Positions 1 to 12,236 of a DNA stretch of 64,000 bases are shown here, one piece after another. The first letter of the stretch is position 1. Each line of letters starts with the position of its first letter. The stretch covers positions 3,874,501 to 3,938,500 of the forward strand of contig JBBPUQ010000003.1 in assembly GCA_038501195.1 (NCBI GenBank), given 5' to 3'. Under the pieces are notes generated by a model that was not told where the DNA came from, ran no database searches, and saw only the letters and a list, made by a program, of their open reading frames with translations. The DNA comes from Nemania diffusa. Lineage: Eukaryota; Ascomycota; Sordariomycetes; Xylariales; Xylariaceae. Made by a program: the position numbers and the translations under genes.

Positions 1-1000
1 CTTTTTTAATTTTTAGTAAAAACTTTTAATAAAATATATATTTTTAAAGTTTTATTTTAATTTTTTTATATATTATTTTTTTGTTTTATATAACTTTTAA
101 ATAATTAATTATTAAAGTAGTTATTTATTTAAATAAAATTACTAAAAAAGCTTTTTTTAAATTGATTATTATAAAATAAATATTTTTAAAATTAAAGTTG
201 CTATATTTAATAACTTTATTTATTATATTTATTTAAAAAAAAGTTTAAATTAATAAATTTTTAAATATTTTATTAAAAAACTTTTTTATTAAAATTATAT
301 ATTTTTTTTATAAATTAGCTTAAAAAAAAAATATTATATAACTTTTTATTTTTTATAAAAAGTTGTATTATTAATTAATAAATTTTTTATTTTTTATAAT
401 AATATATTTATATTTTTAAAAAATAATAAAAATTATTTACTTTTATAATTTTTTTATTTAATAGCAATATTTATTATATTTTTTATTTATATAAATATAA
501 ATATTCTAGTTAATATTAAAAGCTATTTTTTTTTTAATTGTAAAATTTATAACTTTTATAATAAATTTATTATTGTTTTTTTTTACTTATAAAATTATAA
601 ATAAAGTTTTTTATATTAATTTAAGTCAATTTATAAAATTGTAAAAATAGTTAACAAAATTAAATTTTAAAAGTTTTATAATTTAAAAAGTTTTATTTTT
701 ATACTAAATAAACTTTTTAATTTTTAATTGTAATATTTTTACTAAAAACTTTTTATTTTATTAGTAAAAATTTTTTTGTTTAATAAAAAAAATAAAATTA
801 TTATTAGCTATTTTATTTAATCGATTAAGCTATTATTTTATTATAAATAGCTTTAGTTTTAAATTCAAAAAATATATAAAATTTTTAATTGTTAAAAATA
901 AACCTTTTAAATTAATTGAATTAATTAATATAATTATTGTTATTATATATTACTGCTATTTTAAGAGATTTTTTTTTAGTATACAAAATAAGTATATAAG
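1..1000. repeat. AT-rich block, probably a RIP-decayed repeat
   Basis: The first kilobase is almost pure A and T, with long T and A runs and very frequent TA dinucleotides, and then changes to balanced composition at about 960-1000. No reading frame of any length is retained. In Pezizomycotina such islands are typically old transposons whose cytosines were converted by repeat-induced point mutation. That origin is inferred from composition only, because no terminal repeat or recognisable transposon motif survives. A mitochondrial insertion is less likely because there are no tRNA or gene motifs. The block runs off the left edge, so its full size is unknown. Confidence 0.75.
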
Positions 1001-1741
1001 TAAAACCTCTTGAAACAGAAGGTACCCCTTTCTGGTTAGAGCTTTCCAGCACCCAAAATACAGGGCCTAATTTACCCCCTATATATCTAACAATTACTGA
1101 TGCCCATGATGATCTACAGGCCGAAGCTGGCCGAGGATAACAACATTTCCCCGGTCTTGGCAGCAGAAGCAGGTACATAGGTACTTCATAGCTCTAAAAG
1201 GCTAAAGAGAAATAATACTAACCCTGTTTAATGATACTTTTACTTATCAGTGCATATTGCCGTATCCAGTTAATCAACTTGGTATGCGCCACACAAAGTG
1301 CGTGGCAGCTGGAATGCATGTCTTGGCATGTCTTAACTGAACCCAGTATTTAGTGTTTGGGGACTTGTGGCTTACCTAGGTAATTGTAGGAAATCCATCA
1401 GCATAGTGGGCCTAAACAGTCCTAAACAGTGGGCATTTATCCTTGCTGGCCAGATCACCCATCCATTCAGGTCCAGCGAAAAGGAGTGAAACTTAGTCTG
1501 GATAGATCGCAATCTTTAGAAGTCGCCGCAGCCTAGCCTAGTAATCTTCCTTTCGACAACCAAGTCCCTTTATTCTTCTTTCCACGGCACATCGACTTAC
1601 CGATCACCACGACGCTCATTCACCCCATTTTATCTCTAGCTCAGGTTTAATTCTTCGAACACCGTCGCTGTATTTCGATCTTTCAAACCTCGCGCAGACA
1701 AAGCCGCGCCCACGTCGCCCCTCCCTTTTAATTGCATTGCG
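1001..1741. other. Intergenic, upstream of RER1
   Basis: Balanced composition with no convincing gene. A short minus-strand open frame extends from the AT-rich edge to about 1178 and may be a scrap of the decayed element. The last 200 bases before the RER1 start are pyrimidine-rich and fit a promoter and 5' leader. Confidence 0.5.
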
Positions 1742-2506
1742 ATGGAGAGCATCGAGGTCGACCAGACGCCCTTTGCGGCTGTCACAGCCCAGACATCCAA
1801 GATCCAGAGGGTTGGTGCACCCGAGACAATTCTGTCCAAGCGACAATAAACAGTCTTAATACTGATATTTTGCTAGCAATACCAAACTCTATTAGATCGA
1901 TCGACGCCCTTTGTCCTCTATCGGTGGATTGGTACAGGCGTAGCCCTATCTGTCTTCTTCCTTCGAGTATTTGTCGCACAAGGCTGGTATATCGGTATGA
2001 TGCATCGTTGCACTCTTGTATACCTGCGGCTCGAGATTTCTAACCGCGAAATGCACAGTGGCCTATGCGCTCGGCATCTACCTGCTCAACCTGTTCCTGG
2101 CCTTCCTGCAGCCCAAGTTCGATCCTTCAAATGATATCCTCGACAATGAGATGGAAGATGGGTCTGCTGGGAGTCTCCCGACCAAGCGGGACGAGGAGTT
2201 CCGGCCCTTCATCCGCCGACTGCCCGAGTTCAAGTTCTGGTACGAGGCCACTCGCGCCATCACCATTTCATTCGCCTGCAGTTGGTTTGATATCTTCGAT
2301 GTCCCGGTCTTCTGGCCTGTCTTGGTTATGTACTGGTTTATCCTGTTCATCTTGACTAGTACGATGCCACTCCCGATCTATTACTAAATGCGCAGGTATG
2401 CTAACGTCGAGCTACAGTGCGCAAGCAAATCCAACACATGATCAAGTACAGATATGTACCCTTCACTTTTGGCAAGGCCAAATATGGCAAAAACAGCACC
2501 TCGTAA
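1742..2506 (+). CDS. rer1: RER1, Golgi-to-ER retrieval receptor
   Basis: This is the multispanning Golgi protein that returns ER membrane proteins and unassembled subunits to the ER by binding polar residues in their membrane segments and recruiting COPI. Four exons fit one frame: 1742-1810, 1877-1994, 2059-2358 and 2418-2506, giving 191 residues, the usual family length. The family hallmarks are visible: VAQGWYI before the second membrane span, LAFLQPKFDPS at about 77-86, FRPFIRRLPEFKFWY at about 111-124, the paired C-terminal spans around DIFDVPVFWPVL, and RKQIQHMIKYRYVPF near the end. Spans lie at roughly 38-56, 63-79, 127-142 and 145-162. The first intron contains an in-frame stop, so splicing is required. 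The start is the first ATG of the conserved frame. Identity is very secure; intron 3 is the least certain junction, but it restores the conserved RKQIQHMIKYRY. Confidence 0.95.
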
Positions 2507-3373
2507 GAGCATGATTCAGGGCGAACGAGGTTGTGGGATGCTGGGGCTCTTAAGATGTTGAACGCTTCAATGCCAACAGAGGTGCGAATGAGCGTTCATC
2601 TAGCCTCTACAATTGAGTTGATCAAACGAGGCTCAAGACTGAACGCGCCGCACGTGATAGGAAACTCTGTTTCTATGTTACAGCAGAGTTTCAAATTGTA
2701 AAAAAATAATGATAGATGCATTGTGTACATGGCGTAAGCTACAGAGAATATTCGGTCGCAAATAGGTTCTTGCGCACGCTACTGAAATGGTGGGATTCAA
2801 AGGCTCGGACTCTGGCAGCAAAAGGGATATTCTGTATTCGGCGCAGAGTTGTTCCCTTTTCGGATGGCTATAGATTTTTGTAATTAAGCAATGAACACTG
2901 AAGAGAGGTTATGTTTATACTTGCATATTAGGTACCTACCTAGGTAGGAACTACATAAGGTATCCAGTAACGCGCTCAGCATTTTATAGTAGGAGTGCCA
3001 CCTCTTAGCTCGGCTGTCTGTAGGTACCTACTTAAGGGGTGGGTGGCAGTGGCGTTTAGGGGATTTAGCCAAGTTCTAGTGGAGTGGGTAGCTTAGGCCA
3101 GCCACAGCCTTGTTCACGCCGGCGACGCGTGAAGCTTCAACCTTACCTCCAACTTTTTTCTCATTATACCGGAGCAGAGCAGACAATCCTAATCCTCCAC
3201 ACCACTATACAATACACTGCGACATGCGCAACGGTTCCGGACTCTCTCAATCGCAGGGCCCAACTTCCATATTCTACAATTAGACGTTGTGTTTTCCAAA
3301 CTTTGGGCTGCGCGCATCCTCGCGCGGTCTCTATCCCTGACTGTTCTTACCGCCTACGTCCAAACTCTCCGAC
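2507..3373. other. Intergenic between RER1 and PAF1
   Basis: Contains the 3' flank of RER1 and the PAF1 promoter. A clear copy of the dispersed motif (taggtacctacctaggtagg) lies at about 2929-2948, with a second partial copy near 3020. Open frames at 3084-3569 are uncharacteristic in sequence and overlap the PAF1 first exon in another frame. No gene is supported. Confidence 0.5.
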
Positions 3374-4890
3374 ATGGCCTCATCGTCACGCGGCGCAGGC
3401 GACCATCGCCCTGTCCATCAGGACTACATTGCTCGGATCCGATATTCCAATGTGCTCCCGCCTCCTCCAAACCCTCCGAAGCTCCTCGATATTCCCAATA
3501 CTGGTCTTGCCAGTGGCCAGTATACTGCGCCTGGCTTCGCATCAAGGCTGGCTAGAGAACAACCGCTGAATATCGAGGCAGATGCAGAGCTGGGGATGCC
3601 CTTAGACCTAATTGGAATGCCAGGCATATTTGACGGCGACGAGAGTTGTAAGATTGACTTACTTGTATCCTACTGCAGTTGAAGCAATGCAGAGCTGACG
3701 TAGTATGCTGTTTAGCTATACAAGGACCCTCTCCAACACCATCCATTCAGTCCCTTCATCCTCACGATCGTGCGCTTCTACGACCCTTGCAGACCCTCGG
3801 CAAGCCAAAAACAACCGACTCGGCCGTTTCTTTCCTCCGCCGTACCGAATACATCTCGTCCGGCACAACGAAGAGCAAGCATGAAGCTGGACCGCTGCGC
3901 TCCGTTAATCCTACACCCGTGAGGCGGCCGACCAAACGACCATCGCCCGAGCCAGACAAGGATTCGCCAGCTTATGTGAAAAGAAAGATCGACCAGAGCT
4001 TCTCTATAGCGGCTGCCAACCTGAAGGATAAGAACCGCGTCAGACACCCTACAAAGCGCAACCTCAAGCTTGTAGAGAGCTATCCCATGATCCCCGACCT
4101 CGATGCATTCCCGGACTACGGCGGTTATTTCACAATCAAGTTTACGAATAACCCCGTGCCTGCTTCTGGAGTCTATGATAAGCGTTTGTTAAATGCTGTC
4201 ATCAAGCCAGGCACACTTCCCGAGGACGAAGAGACGGCCTACAAAAATGCTAAGCAAGCGCATGAGAGAGACCCTGCGAACAACCCTAAACCTGCCAACC
4301 CCCAGACATATAACTACTTCCTTAGCGACTCGCTCGAGACGTCAGAGAAGTTCAACCAGCGGTTTGATGTGCTGAACCCTGATCATGATGATGATGACTT
4401 ATACACCAGCCAGAATAGCGACGGCCATGGTTGTTTCCAGTTTCGATTTGTTCGGACGTACGAAACCAAGGACGAGGTCGAGCTTAATAACGCTACCAAG
4501 TATGACGAAGAGCTGCTCGTCGCTTTCAATAACGATGATATGGTGGACCAGAAGGCGGTCTACTATTCGCCGGTGATCCACCGGGTGGTTGTGAAGCCCC
4601 AGCGGTCTAAGACCATTCATCGCAATGCTGGGTTGGCGGAAGATGTTGAGGAGATCCCCGACCGGCTCGCCGTCACCGTTAATGACTTTGACGAAGAAAA
4701 TAGGGCCATGATGGAACAATGGAAGACGGATCCTTACAAAGATCCCTTCTCAAACGAGCAAGCGGACGGAGACGACGAGGCTGATAAGACGGAGCAGCAT
4801 GCAGATGCTGCCAACGGCCATGGCGAAGAAGTGGACGCCCAACAGGATTCCGACGAGGACCAGGATGCCGAAGGCGATGAAGAGGATTAG
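3374..4890 (+). CDS. paf1: PAF1, RNA polymerase II-associated factor 1
   Basis: Core subunit of the nuclear PAF complex, which travels with RNA polymerase II and promotes H2B ubiquitylation, H3K4/K36 methylation and elongation. Two exons, 3374-3647 and 3716-4890, join in frame at DGDES-S to give 482 residues. The intron has GTAAGA, a GCTGAC branch site and TTTAG. Family features are the N-terminal QDYIARIRYSNVLPPPPNPPKLL (residues about 16-37), LGMPLDLIGMPGIFDGDES before the splice site, ALLRPL with SFLRRTEYISS after it, then KRNLKLVESYPMIPDLDAFPDYGGYF. The last 45 or so residues are a highly acidic Asp/Glu tail, usual for this family. An alternative acceptor at TGCAG, 37 bases earlier, breaks the frame, so the TTTAG site was chosen. 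RER1 lies upstream on the same strand but is functionally unrelated. Confidence 0.93.
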
Positions 4891-6271
4891 AGTGGACTGT
4901 TCAAGCGCAAATGTACACAACACTAGGACTCATGGTGGCACGAAGGGCGTTTTTACTATAAGAGCGATTTGGCGCTCTATTTCGAAGTGTATTAAAGTAT
5001 ACCTATAAGTCAGGGTATGGATTTAGGCCTATAGGAGCGTTTTGTAAACGAGATGGTATCTGCTACATTGATAGCAGTGACACTCGAGGCTAAAACAATA
5101 CGTTTCATCAGCTAGATGGCTCTTCATATAATCACATCACTTTTCTGAGTGGTATGTTTAATCCACCTACACGAAAACCCTTCGTGAGACCTGGGAAATA
5201 CGGTGCGATATCTAGTTGCCTGGACAGCTATCTCTTGGTGATTATTATGTCCTTCTATTAGCTATGCACACCCACATCCTCCATGCATATAGGTATCGAT
5301 TCTGAGCCTTCTTCACTCAGAGCTCCTTTGCCATACTAATGAAGGAGGGATTAGTACCAGCACCTTACGTCTTTACTTATCTCGTGAAAATTGACAGATT
5401 ACAATATGCTAGGCTAGATAGCGGGTTATCTGGATGCTTTCCTCGGTTTTTCTCGTCGTGTCTAATCCTATAGGCTGGCTTAAGCGGTATAGACTGTCGC
5501 CCGGCTTAAACAATGATTATTCTCGTGTTACGAGACGTGGTTTCAACCGACAGCCAAGAGGCTGCCCCTCTTCGTGTATATACACGAAGGTTTCTAACCG
5601 TCCTAGTTTCGCCTGTATCCTGTACTACACTTCAATGTTCCTTCTCGTCTAGCAGCCTATTAAGTAGTCCCCTTGCTAACCACTTCTCAGCTCATGCTCC
5701 CCTAAATCTAATAAGTCAGTGTTTATTACAGTCTTAGAAACCCCCCTCCCGATTAAGAGCATACATATCTCTACTAACAAAGTATGGTTACGTGGCCTAC
5801 ATACACAGTGGGCTTATTTCGGGTAATGAGATATCTAATCCATGTGACTATATCTCTATTTGCATTGCGAATTCAGCTTATCCCAATACTCCTAAGAGTG
5901 AGTCTATGAGCTAAGAGAAAATGGAACAATATGGTTAAGAGAGAGGTTACTAGAAGGATAGGGTTTCACCACCGAATAGCTCGGCGTCTAAACAAAGTGT
6001 CTAGAAACATGCACTCAGGAATAAGGGATAACACGTGTATCGCGACACGCCCATGTGTCTCGTAGGTATTGAATTATGGAACCAAAGAGCATCAATAACC
6101 CAATAGTTCAATGTCTATAAGTGGCTAACCTCTAAAAGACTCACGTCTAGGAAGAAATGAATATATACAGCAAAAGAAAGAAGCCACCATAGACATTTAT
6201 ACACAGGCTCGGTCTCCCCACCACGCCAAACCCGAGATCCTACACTCGAATCTATGGCCCTGTAAAGACTA
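4891..6271. other. Intergenic, PAF1 to catalase (3' ends face each other)
   Basis: About 1.4 kb between convergent genes. Only short frames of poor composition are present (for example 5434-5652). I see no tRNA, repeat array or conserved protein fragment. Confidence 0.5.
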
Positions 6272-9200
6272 TCAAGAATCCAACGGAAAGCGCCCCGTGA
6301 ACTTAAACGTCTTCAGCCCGTCCGCGATGGACTTAGCCATCTGGTCAGTATTCGTACTAACATAAACCCCACTGCTCGCCGCGAAGCCGGCGGACCGCAA
6401 CGTCGGGCTGGCCGCGGCACCGCCGAAGTACGCGACGGGCTTGCCGAAGAGGTAGGCGCTGGTGGCGATCTGCAGGGGCCGCATGGGCGGGTAGAAGGAC
6501 GAGGTAGCGTTGAGGTTGAAGATGCCCGCGGCGTCAGCCCCCGCCGTGACCACGACAGCGTCGAAGTCGGTGGCGTCCGCCGCCGAGTACGTCTTGTCGA
6601 CGCCCGGGGCCAGGCGCTCGGCCACCACCGTCACGACCAGCCCGTCCGCCACGAGAAGCTGTTTGAGCGCGCTCGCCTCGTCTAGGGCCTTGGCGCCGGT
6701 GCCGTTGGTGTTGGTGGCGAGGATGCCGACCTTGAGAGTCGCGATGGTGGGGAGCGTGCCGTTGGTGATAGAGATGCCCTGCGTTACGTTGCTGTGGTAG
6801 AAGGTCGGGTCGGGCGCGGGCGCGCTCAGCCCCAGCGCCGTGGCGACGCGCGCGGCGACGTCGTTGCTGATCAGGTTGAGCTGCTGCAGGACGTTCTGCT
6901 TGACGGCCGTGGACTGCAGGTGGCTCGTCTCGAAGCGGATCGCGTTGATGAGGAACTGCTGCTCCACGGGCTCGAGCGAGTTGTAGAAGAGCCGGGGTTG
7001 GGTCCAGTGGTCGTTGAAGGTCGAGGACAGGCGGCGCACGAGGTTGCCTTGCACGGTGCGGGAGGGCGCCGTGAAGAAGCCTCGGCCAACGGTCTGGTTG
7101 GCTTGCTGGGGGAATCCGCCATTCAGTGTGTTTGGCGAGTCTTAGATAATTTGTTAGCATCAGTCATGCCAGCTTAGATTGGGTGACACTCGAGTTTCGA
7201 GCTTGAGGGGGCAGCTGTGGGAGACTTACACGCCGCAGTGTTCTTGTGGATGAGGTTCTGACCGGCACCATCCCGGTTGTTGTTGTGGACAGGAATCACA
7301 GGTCGGTTGATAGGTAATTGCTCGAAGTTGGGACCGCCGTGTCGGTTCAACTGGGTATCGAGATAGGAGAAGATGCGTCCTTGTAGTAGCGGATCTTCGG
7401 TGAAGTCAATGCCTCTTACAATGTGACCTGGTTGAAACTGCATGTCTGTGTCAGCTAGATGTCACAACACCGACGTTGTCTTACATGGATGCGTAATCAG
7501 CGAGCCACCACCCGCTATTCCGCGATCATAGACATGTATGTATGCGAATATACGAGGTCGCACAAAAGCAGTTTGGACAAAAGTACCGAGACTGCTTGTA
7601 CCCGCGTCATTTTCCCTACTCAAGGCAGATCCCGAGGCAAGGCTAGCTAAAGAATGAAAGGTGGGCTCACCATGACCTGTTCAGTTTCGGCGAAGTAGTT
7701 CGTGGGATTCGTGTCCAACTTCATGACGCCGAGCTTCCGCAACGGCGCAAGCTCTTCTGGGATGATCTTAGTCGGGTCCAGCACATCGAAGCCGAACGCC
7801 AGTGCCTGGTCCTCATCTATGATCTGTACTGCCAGTTCCCATTCGGGATAGTTGCCGGTCGAGATGGCGTCAAATAAATCAGCACGGTGAGCGTCAGCAT
7901 TCTTGCCAGCGAGGATTTGAGCCTCCTCCCAGTAGAGACTAGCCCGGCCCTGTTTCGTCTTCCAGTGCCACTTGACAAGTTTTGACACGCCAGCATCGGT
8001 GACTAGGCGATAGGTATGAATCCCGAAGCCATCCTAAACAATGGGTTAGTGATACAAGACAAGCCCAGTAATCCAAGTTGACATCGCCTACCATGTGCCG
8101 ATAGCTTCGGGGAATTCCAAAGCCAGCCATTGCCCAGAACAGCGTGTGGAGGCTGCTCGGCTCTTGGGAGAAGAAGTCCCATGCCGAGTCATGAGCAGTC
8201 GCCGCTTGGGGAATCTCACTATCCGGGCTTGGTTTCACAGCGTGGATCAAGTCGGGAAAGCGGATAGCATCTTGACTGTTTCTCCGTTAGTTATTGCCGG
8301 CGAAGGCGAGTGGATGATGACATCGGAGTCGGAGCTCGGGCTGTTGGCCCAATAAGGATATGGTACGGGAAGCTTGATCTATCTAGGTGCACAAGAGAAG
8401 AAGTACGAAACCTAACCCACATGAAAACTGTTGAAAGCCGGTAGTGTTAGCATAATCCCACATGAAAGCTTGCTAATCCGCCAAGAAGCTAGTCTAGAGG
8501 CGCTACTTATTGTCCGAAACAAGTAATAAGAGACCCAGAAGTCATTTGAGATGTTTACTCACACTGCGATAAAGAGAATTAGCAATTTTCACTACGTGCA
8601 ACTCAAATAGAAAGGGGGAGCTAAGATAGACATATTCCGGTGCCAGAGGGAAGCTAGTGGGTTGGTGAGGTCAGCAACTTTACTTACCACTGGGATGTTA
8701 TTTCCGACGATGTCTTCAAAAGGAAATATCAGTATGTGTCAGCAGTGGGAATAGCCAGCTTTTCTCTTCTCACCAAAATTGCCCTCATCTGTATAGCTAA
8801 AATCTGAGTCAGTCATAGGGAAACGGGAGTCTAGACCATTGAGTTGAGCTTACAAGCGAGTTGCGAAACCGTGGACATCGCGTGCTGTATCAGCACTTCC
8901 TCGGGAGCCTGCCACAGTAGAGAACCGGACGAACATAGGAGTCTCCTTTCCGGCAGCCCCTAGAAAAGAGGCCGCCGTGATGTTGCTCCAGTCTCCATAG
9001 CTAGTGAAAGTGCCGTGAGCTCCGGCACCTCGAGCATGAACAGCACGTTCCGGGACCTGCCAGGCGTGTTAGCCTAGCTAGGAAGTTGATAGATGTTATG
9101 GCAAACCCATATTCTTTTCTTAGAAGGGCCACTTTTTCTCGAAAGGAGATTATCTTAGATGACTTACCCTCTCATGATCGAAATGGGTTATCTTCTGTCG

Positions 9201-9449
9201 AAAAATGAAGTCTTCGAGGAGAGTTGGGCCCCTATCTCCTGCTCTTAGGCTATCCTGGTCACTTATCTGTCCACCAACATCGTCGGTCAGATAGCCGGTA
9301 CTATCGTCGACAGTGGCGTCCGAGATAGGAGTCTGCGGTGTACCAGCAGCTCGTGCGTGAAGGTTGACAGGATCAGCAAATGGGCAACCAGTCGCAGAGA
9401 CTAGCCCCTGTAGCGCCAACATGGCGAGAGGAATCCTTATACGTCCCAT
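6272..9449 (-). CDS. Secreted large-subunit catalase with GATase-like C-terminal domain
   Basis: Heme catalase that breaks down hydrogen peroxide; the N-terminal hydrophobic stretch ([19 protein letters not shown]) predicts secretion, as in Aspergillus catB-type enzymes. Model with ten exons: 9449-9168, 9056-8854, 8796-8774, 8713-8688, 8563 (1 nt), 8427-8421 (7 nt), 8275-8092, 8033-7671, 7437-7230, 7140-6272; total 721 residues, normal for the class. Visible motifs: FDHER, then [15 protein letters not shown] with the catalytic His, [40 protein letters not shown] with the catalytic Asn, [31 protein letters not shown] with the heme-ligand Tyr, and the flavodoxin/GATase-like tail (KVGILATN... 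[12 protein letters not shown]... VAYFGGAA). The frame through VFFIQD can be kept only with the 1-nt and 7-nt exons; without the 1-nt exon translation stops soon after. The final exon is much more GC-rich than the introns. Enzyme identity is very secure; the micro-exon model is an inference from conservation. Confidence 0.9.
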
Positions 9450-12236
9450 GGTATAAGCTGTGGCTTAATGGAGCAGTGGACAAGAGACGGAAAGGAGGCT
9501 CAGGGGTGGTAAGACTGAGGAGAAAAAAGCAGGTCAAGGTATAAGCTCTTGATCATGAGTTGCTACTGAAGGGTAAAGTGATGCGTTTATATATCCGACT
9601 GCAAAATGGAAATAAGACGGTAAGGGTCAATAAAGTCAGTACATCTACTACCTAACCTAGCATTATTTTCTCGATTTGGATATTGTGATTAGCACAGTCA
9701 TGTTCAATGGAGAAGCATGGTTAGGGTCAACCCCGAGGCAAGGGGGAGAATCTTTAAGCGTTGCTTCTAGCATGGGATTCTTTTTCTGCACTTTTCCCAA
9801 ATACTCACCGTTACTATGTTCTGATCTCGGCCAACATAGGAGAACCCAGCGGTAGCACAGGACCTTCTCAATTAAGGAACTTAGTCCTAGATGCCCAAGC
9901 TAATAAAATTAAACTGGTCAAGTAGTGTGAGTAGGCAGGATATGATAGCATATACTACTCCGATAGGGCCTTTCACCTTCATTATAGCAACGTTTGATAG
10001 TAATCAAACACCAAAAGAGGTCAGTTTGGCCTACGAGGACGTGACTCGTATGACCTCACCCAATTAAGGTAAGGTGGGACGACCATCGGCAGAGACATGC
10101 GGCCGCACCCACAGGCGATCACGGATGGGATGTGGGAGGCGAGATGTATGAGATATGTATGTTCTTTTCATTGACTGTGAATTCTTCGCGTTGGGCAACA
10201 GCACGTCGTGTCGTCACCGGACCCCTACATACATCCAGTAGGGCACCACGGCGGCGAACATCCGGTATAATCCGGGTACCTACCAGTAGGAGAGCTGCTC
10301 GTTCTGCAACCCCCTGGTGGTACCGATGCTAGCTCGTCCCGGCATCGCTAAGGGGAAATTGTCCGTAGTATGCGATTGACAACGGCCCCGGCACCATGAG
10401 AAGCCTAGCCTAGTACGCGCGCTGCCTGTGATGTTGATTCGACGTCTCTCTCGGCGCCTCCTTGGCGGGACTTTTCCTGCACGGCTGTCACATCTCTTTC
10501 AGTCATGGTATGTTGACGAAACCCGCCCTGGATGTAACGGCACAACACGGCTCCTACCGGGTAAGGTAGTGGAAGCAGATGGCGGATAGGAGGTACCGCA
10601 TGGAGGCACATGGAGGCACATGTACGCATACCTAGGCGAGAGACGAATCATGGGTCTGGGCTATGAGAAGCCCCACGGGCTCGGGAGCTGGGGGAGTAGC
10701 CCCATGGAGGTAACATAAACTCCGACGGTACCGTCACTTACCTGTTCATGGGTTTTTTGTTTCATCTTTGGGGTTTGTTCAAGTAGGTACCGATTTACCT
10801 AATATTGGTGCCGTGGTGGATCTCGAGGTGGGTTGGATGTTTACATGTGTTGACCCTGCAGACCTGATTGAGATCCTTAGATTACTCAGACAGTAGCATT
10901 GTTTATTCAACATCCATGTTCTGTCCATGTGAACACCCCGATATCCCCTGGGGCTATATGAAATACCTAGCAAAATAAGATGTTGACCTTGTGGGTATAT
11001 CGTATACACCATCTAGAAACAGATACCTAGGTAATCCTATCTGACCGGAAATCTGACGATGGATAAACCTAGTCTAGTTCTAACCTACCTAGGTAGTTGA
11101 GAGATATCGTCGAAATCCGCAGCGTTCATTCATTCCACTTAGTTACATACCTACTTGATAAGTCATTTACTTATACCCTTGTTCGTGTCTGCCGATTGGT
11201 ACCCTACCGTTACAATACTAATTATGGCAATCCCTCCTGCATTTGAGCGGATCAACCAATTATCTCGATGCCATTACGTTGTCTGGAAGCGCAACTCCGT
11301 TTGTTGTTGGAAATGCGCCCAAGACAGACGGTATACATGCCTATCCTACTCGACTAGGTAGTATACGATTCCATACATTGATTCCACACCAATGCCTGTG
11401 CCTTGCGTCATGTCATGTATAGAGAATTAGCCATGATATATCCTTCGGCCCTTTAGTTCTTCATTTTCCGATGACACGATGCCGAACGTCGGGCTGCCGT
11501 GCCACCGTCAAGCGTCATCCGTCAAGTGATGAGGCGCGAGTGGGCAATCCCACCGATCAGTACATCGTACGAGACTTATCCGTGCCAAGCGTGTGGAGCG
11601 TGTAGATCCCGCACTGTTCAAGAAGGATGAAGATTTTTTTTTTTTTTAAACAAGGCGCTTCATACTGTAGCTCTCTCTAGCCGACGACGGGTAGCATTTT
11701 GCGATCCACCTCGGCACGAGTTGACTGTTTAACTCGACTATGGTAGCTTAATCAATGTGTCGTCATGTCGGTGAGGAATACCATCATAACCTTGCTACCT
11801 ACCTTCTCTTTTGCGGTTAGCACGGCTCTTTAACTTGTGTATCTCTCAGTCCTTATAACTATACCTATGGCCCTATCAGAGGCCTTGTTGTTGTTGTTTT
11901 GGCGGGGAAACAAAGCAGTGAGATATTGGATGCTCTAGCATAGACCGGAGGTATTAGTTTGCTGCCTATGGTTGCTTTTTCAAAAGTGGTAAGACAGAGC
12001 ATGTCAGACTTATACATACTTATTGAGCAAGAGGCTCAAGAGGCTATAAATCGTTGCACCACACCATCACACAGTGACTTAGTAGTGCTAGTATAAATAC
12101 CATCTATCTAGCCATAATACTAAGTTCTCGTATACATGTGCGCCCAGCCCAATGCTCAAACCCGCTCGCTCGCTTATAAATCAATGCGCTTGATGAAGCG
12201 AATGGGTATAATGTGCATGGCATAATGTCATTTCAT
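9450..12236. other. Intergenic, catalase promoter and gene-free DNA
   Basis: About 2.8 kb. The first 150 bases are the catalase promoter and leader. The rest has only short, poorly supported frames (10132-10332, 10405-10629, 10779-11012, 11155-11361). Several copies of the CCTAGGTA-type motif occur (about 10270, 11025 and 11085-11097). A T run lies at about 11635-11647. No gene or RNA is recognised. Confidence 0.5.

Noticed and set aside
6534..7177. Long Arg-rich and Glu/Val-rich frames across the last catalase exon
   Set aside because: They are shadows of the GC-rich catalase C-terminal exon in other frames.
8428..8687. Twin intron (one intron inside the donor of another) in catalase instead of a 1-nt exon
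   Set aside because: Splitting the donor after the last G of GTG removes one base too many and breaks the reading frame through VFFIQD.
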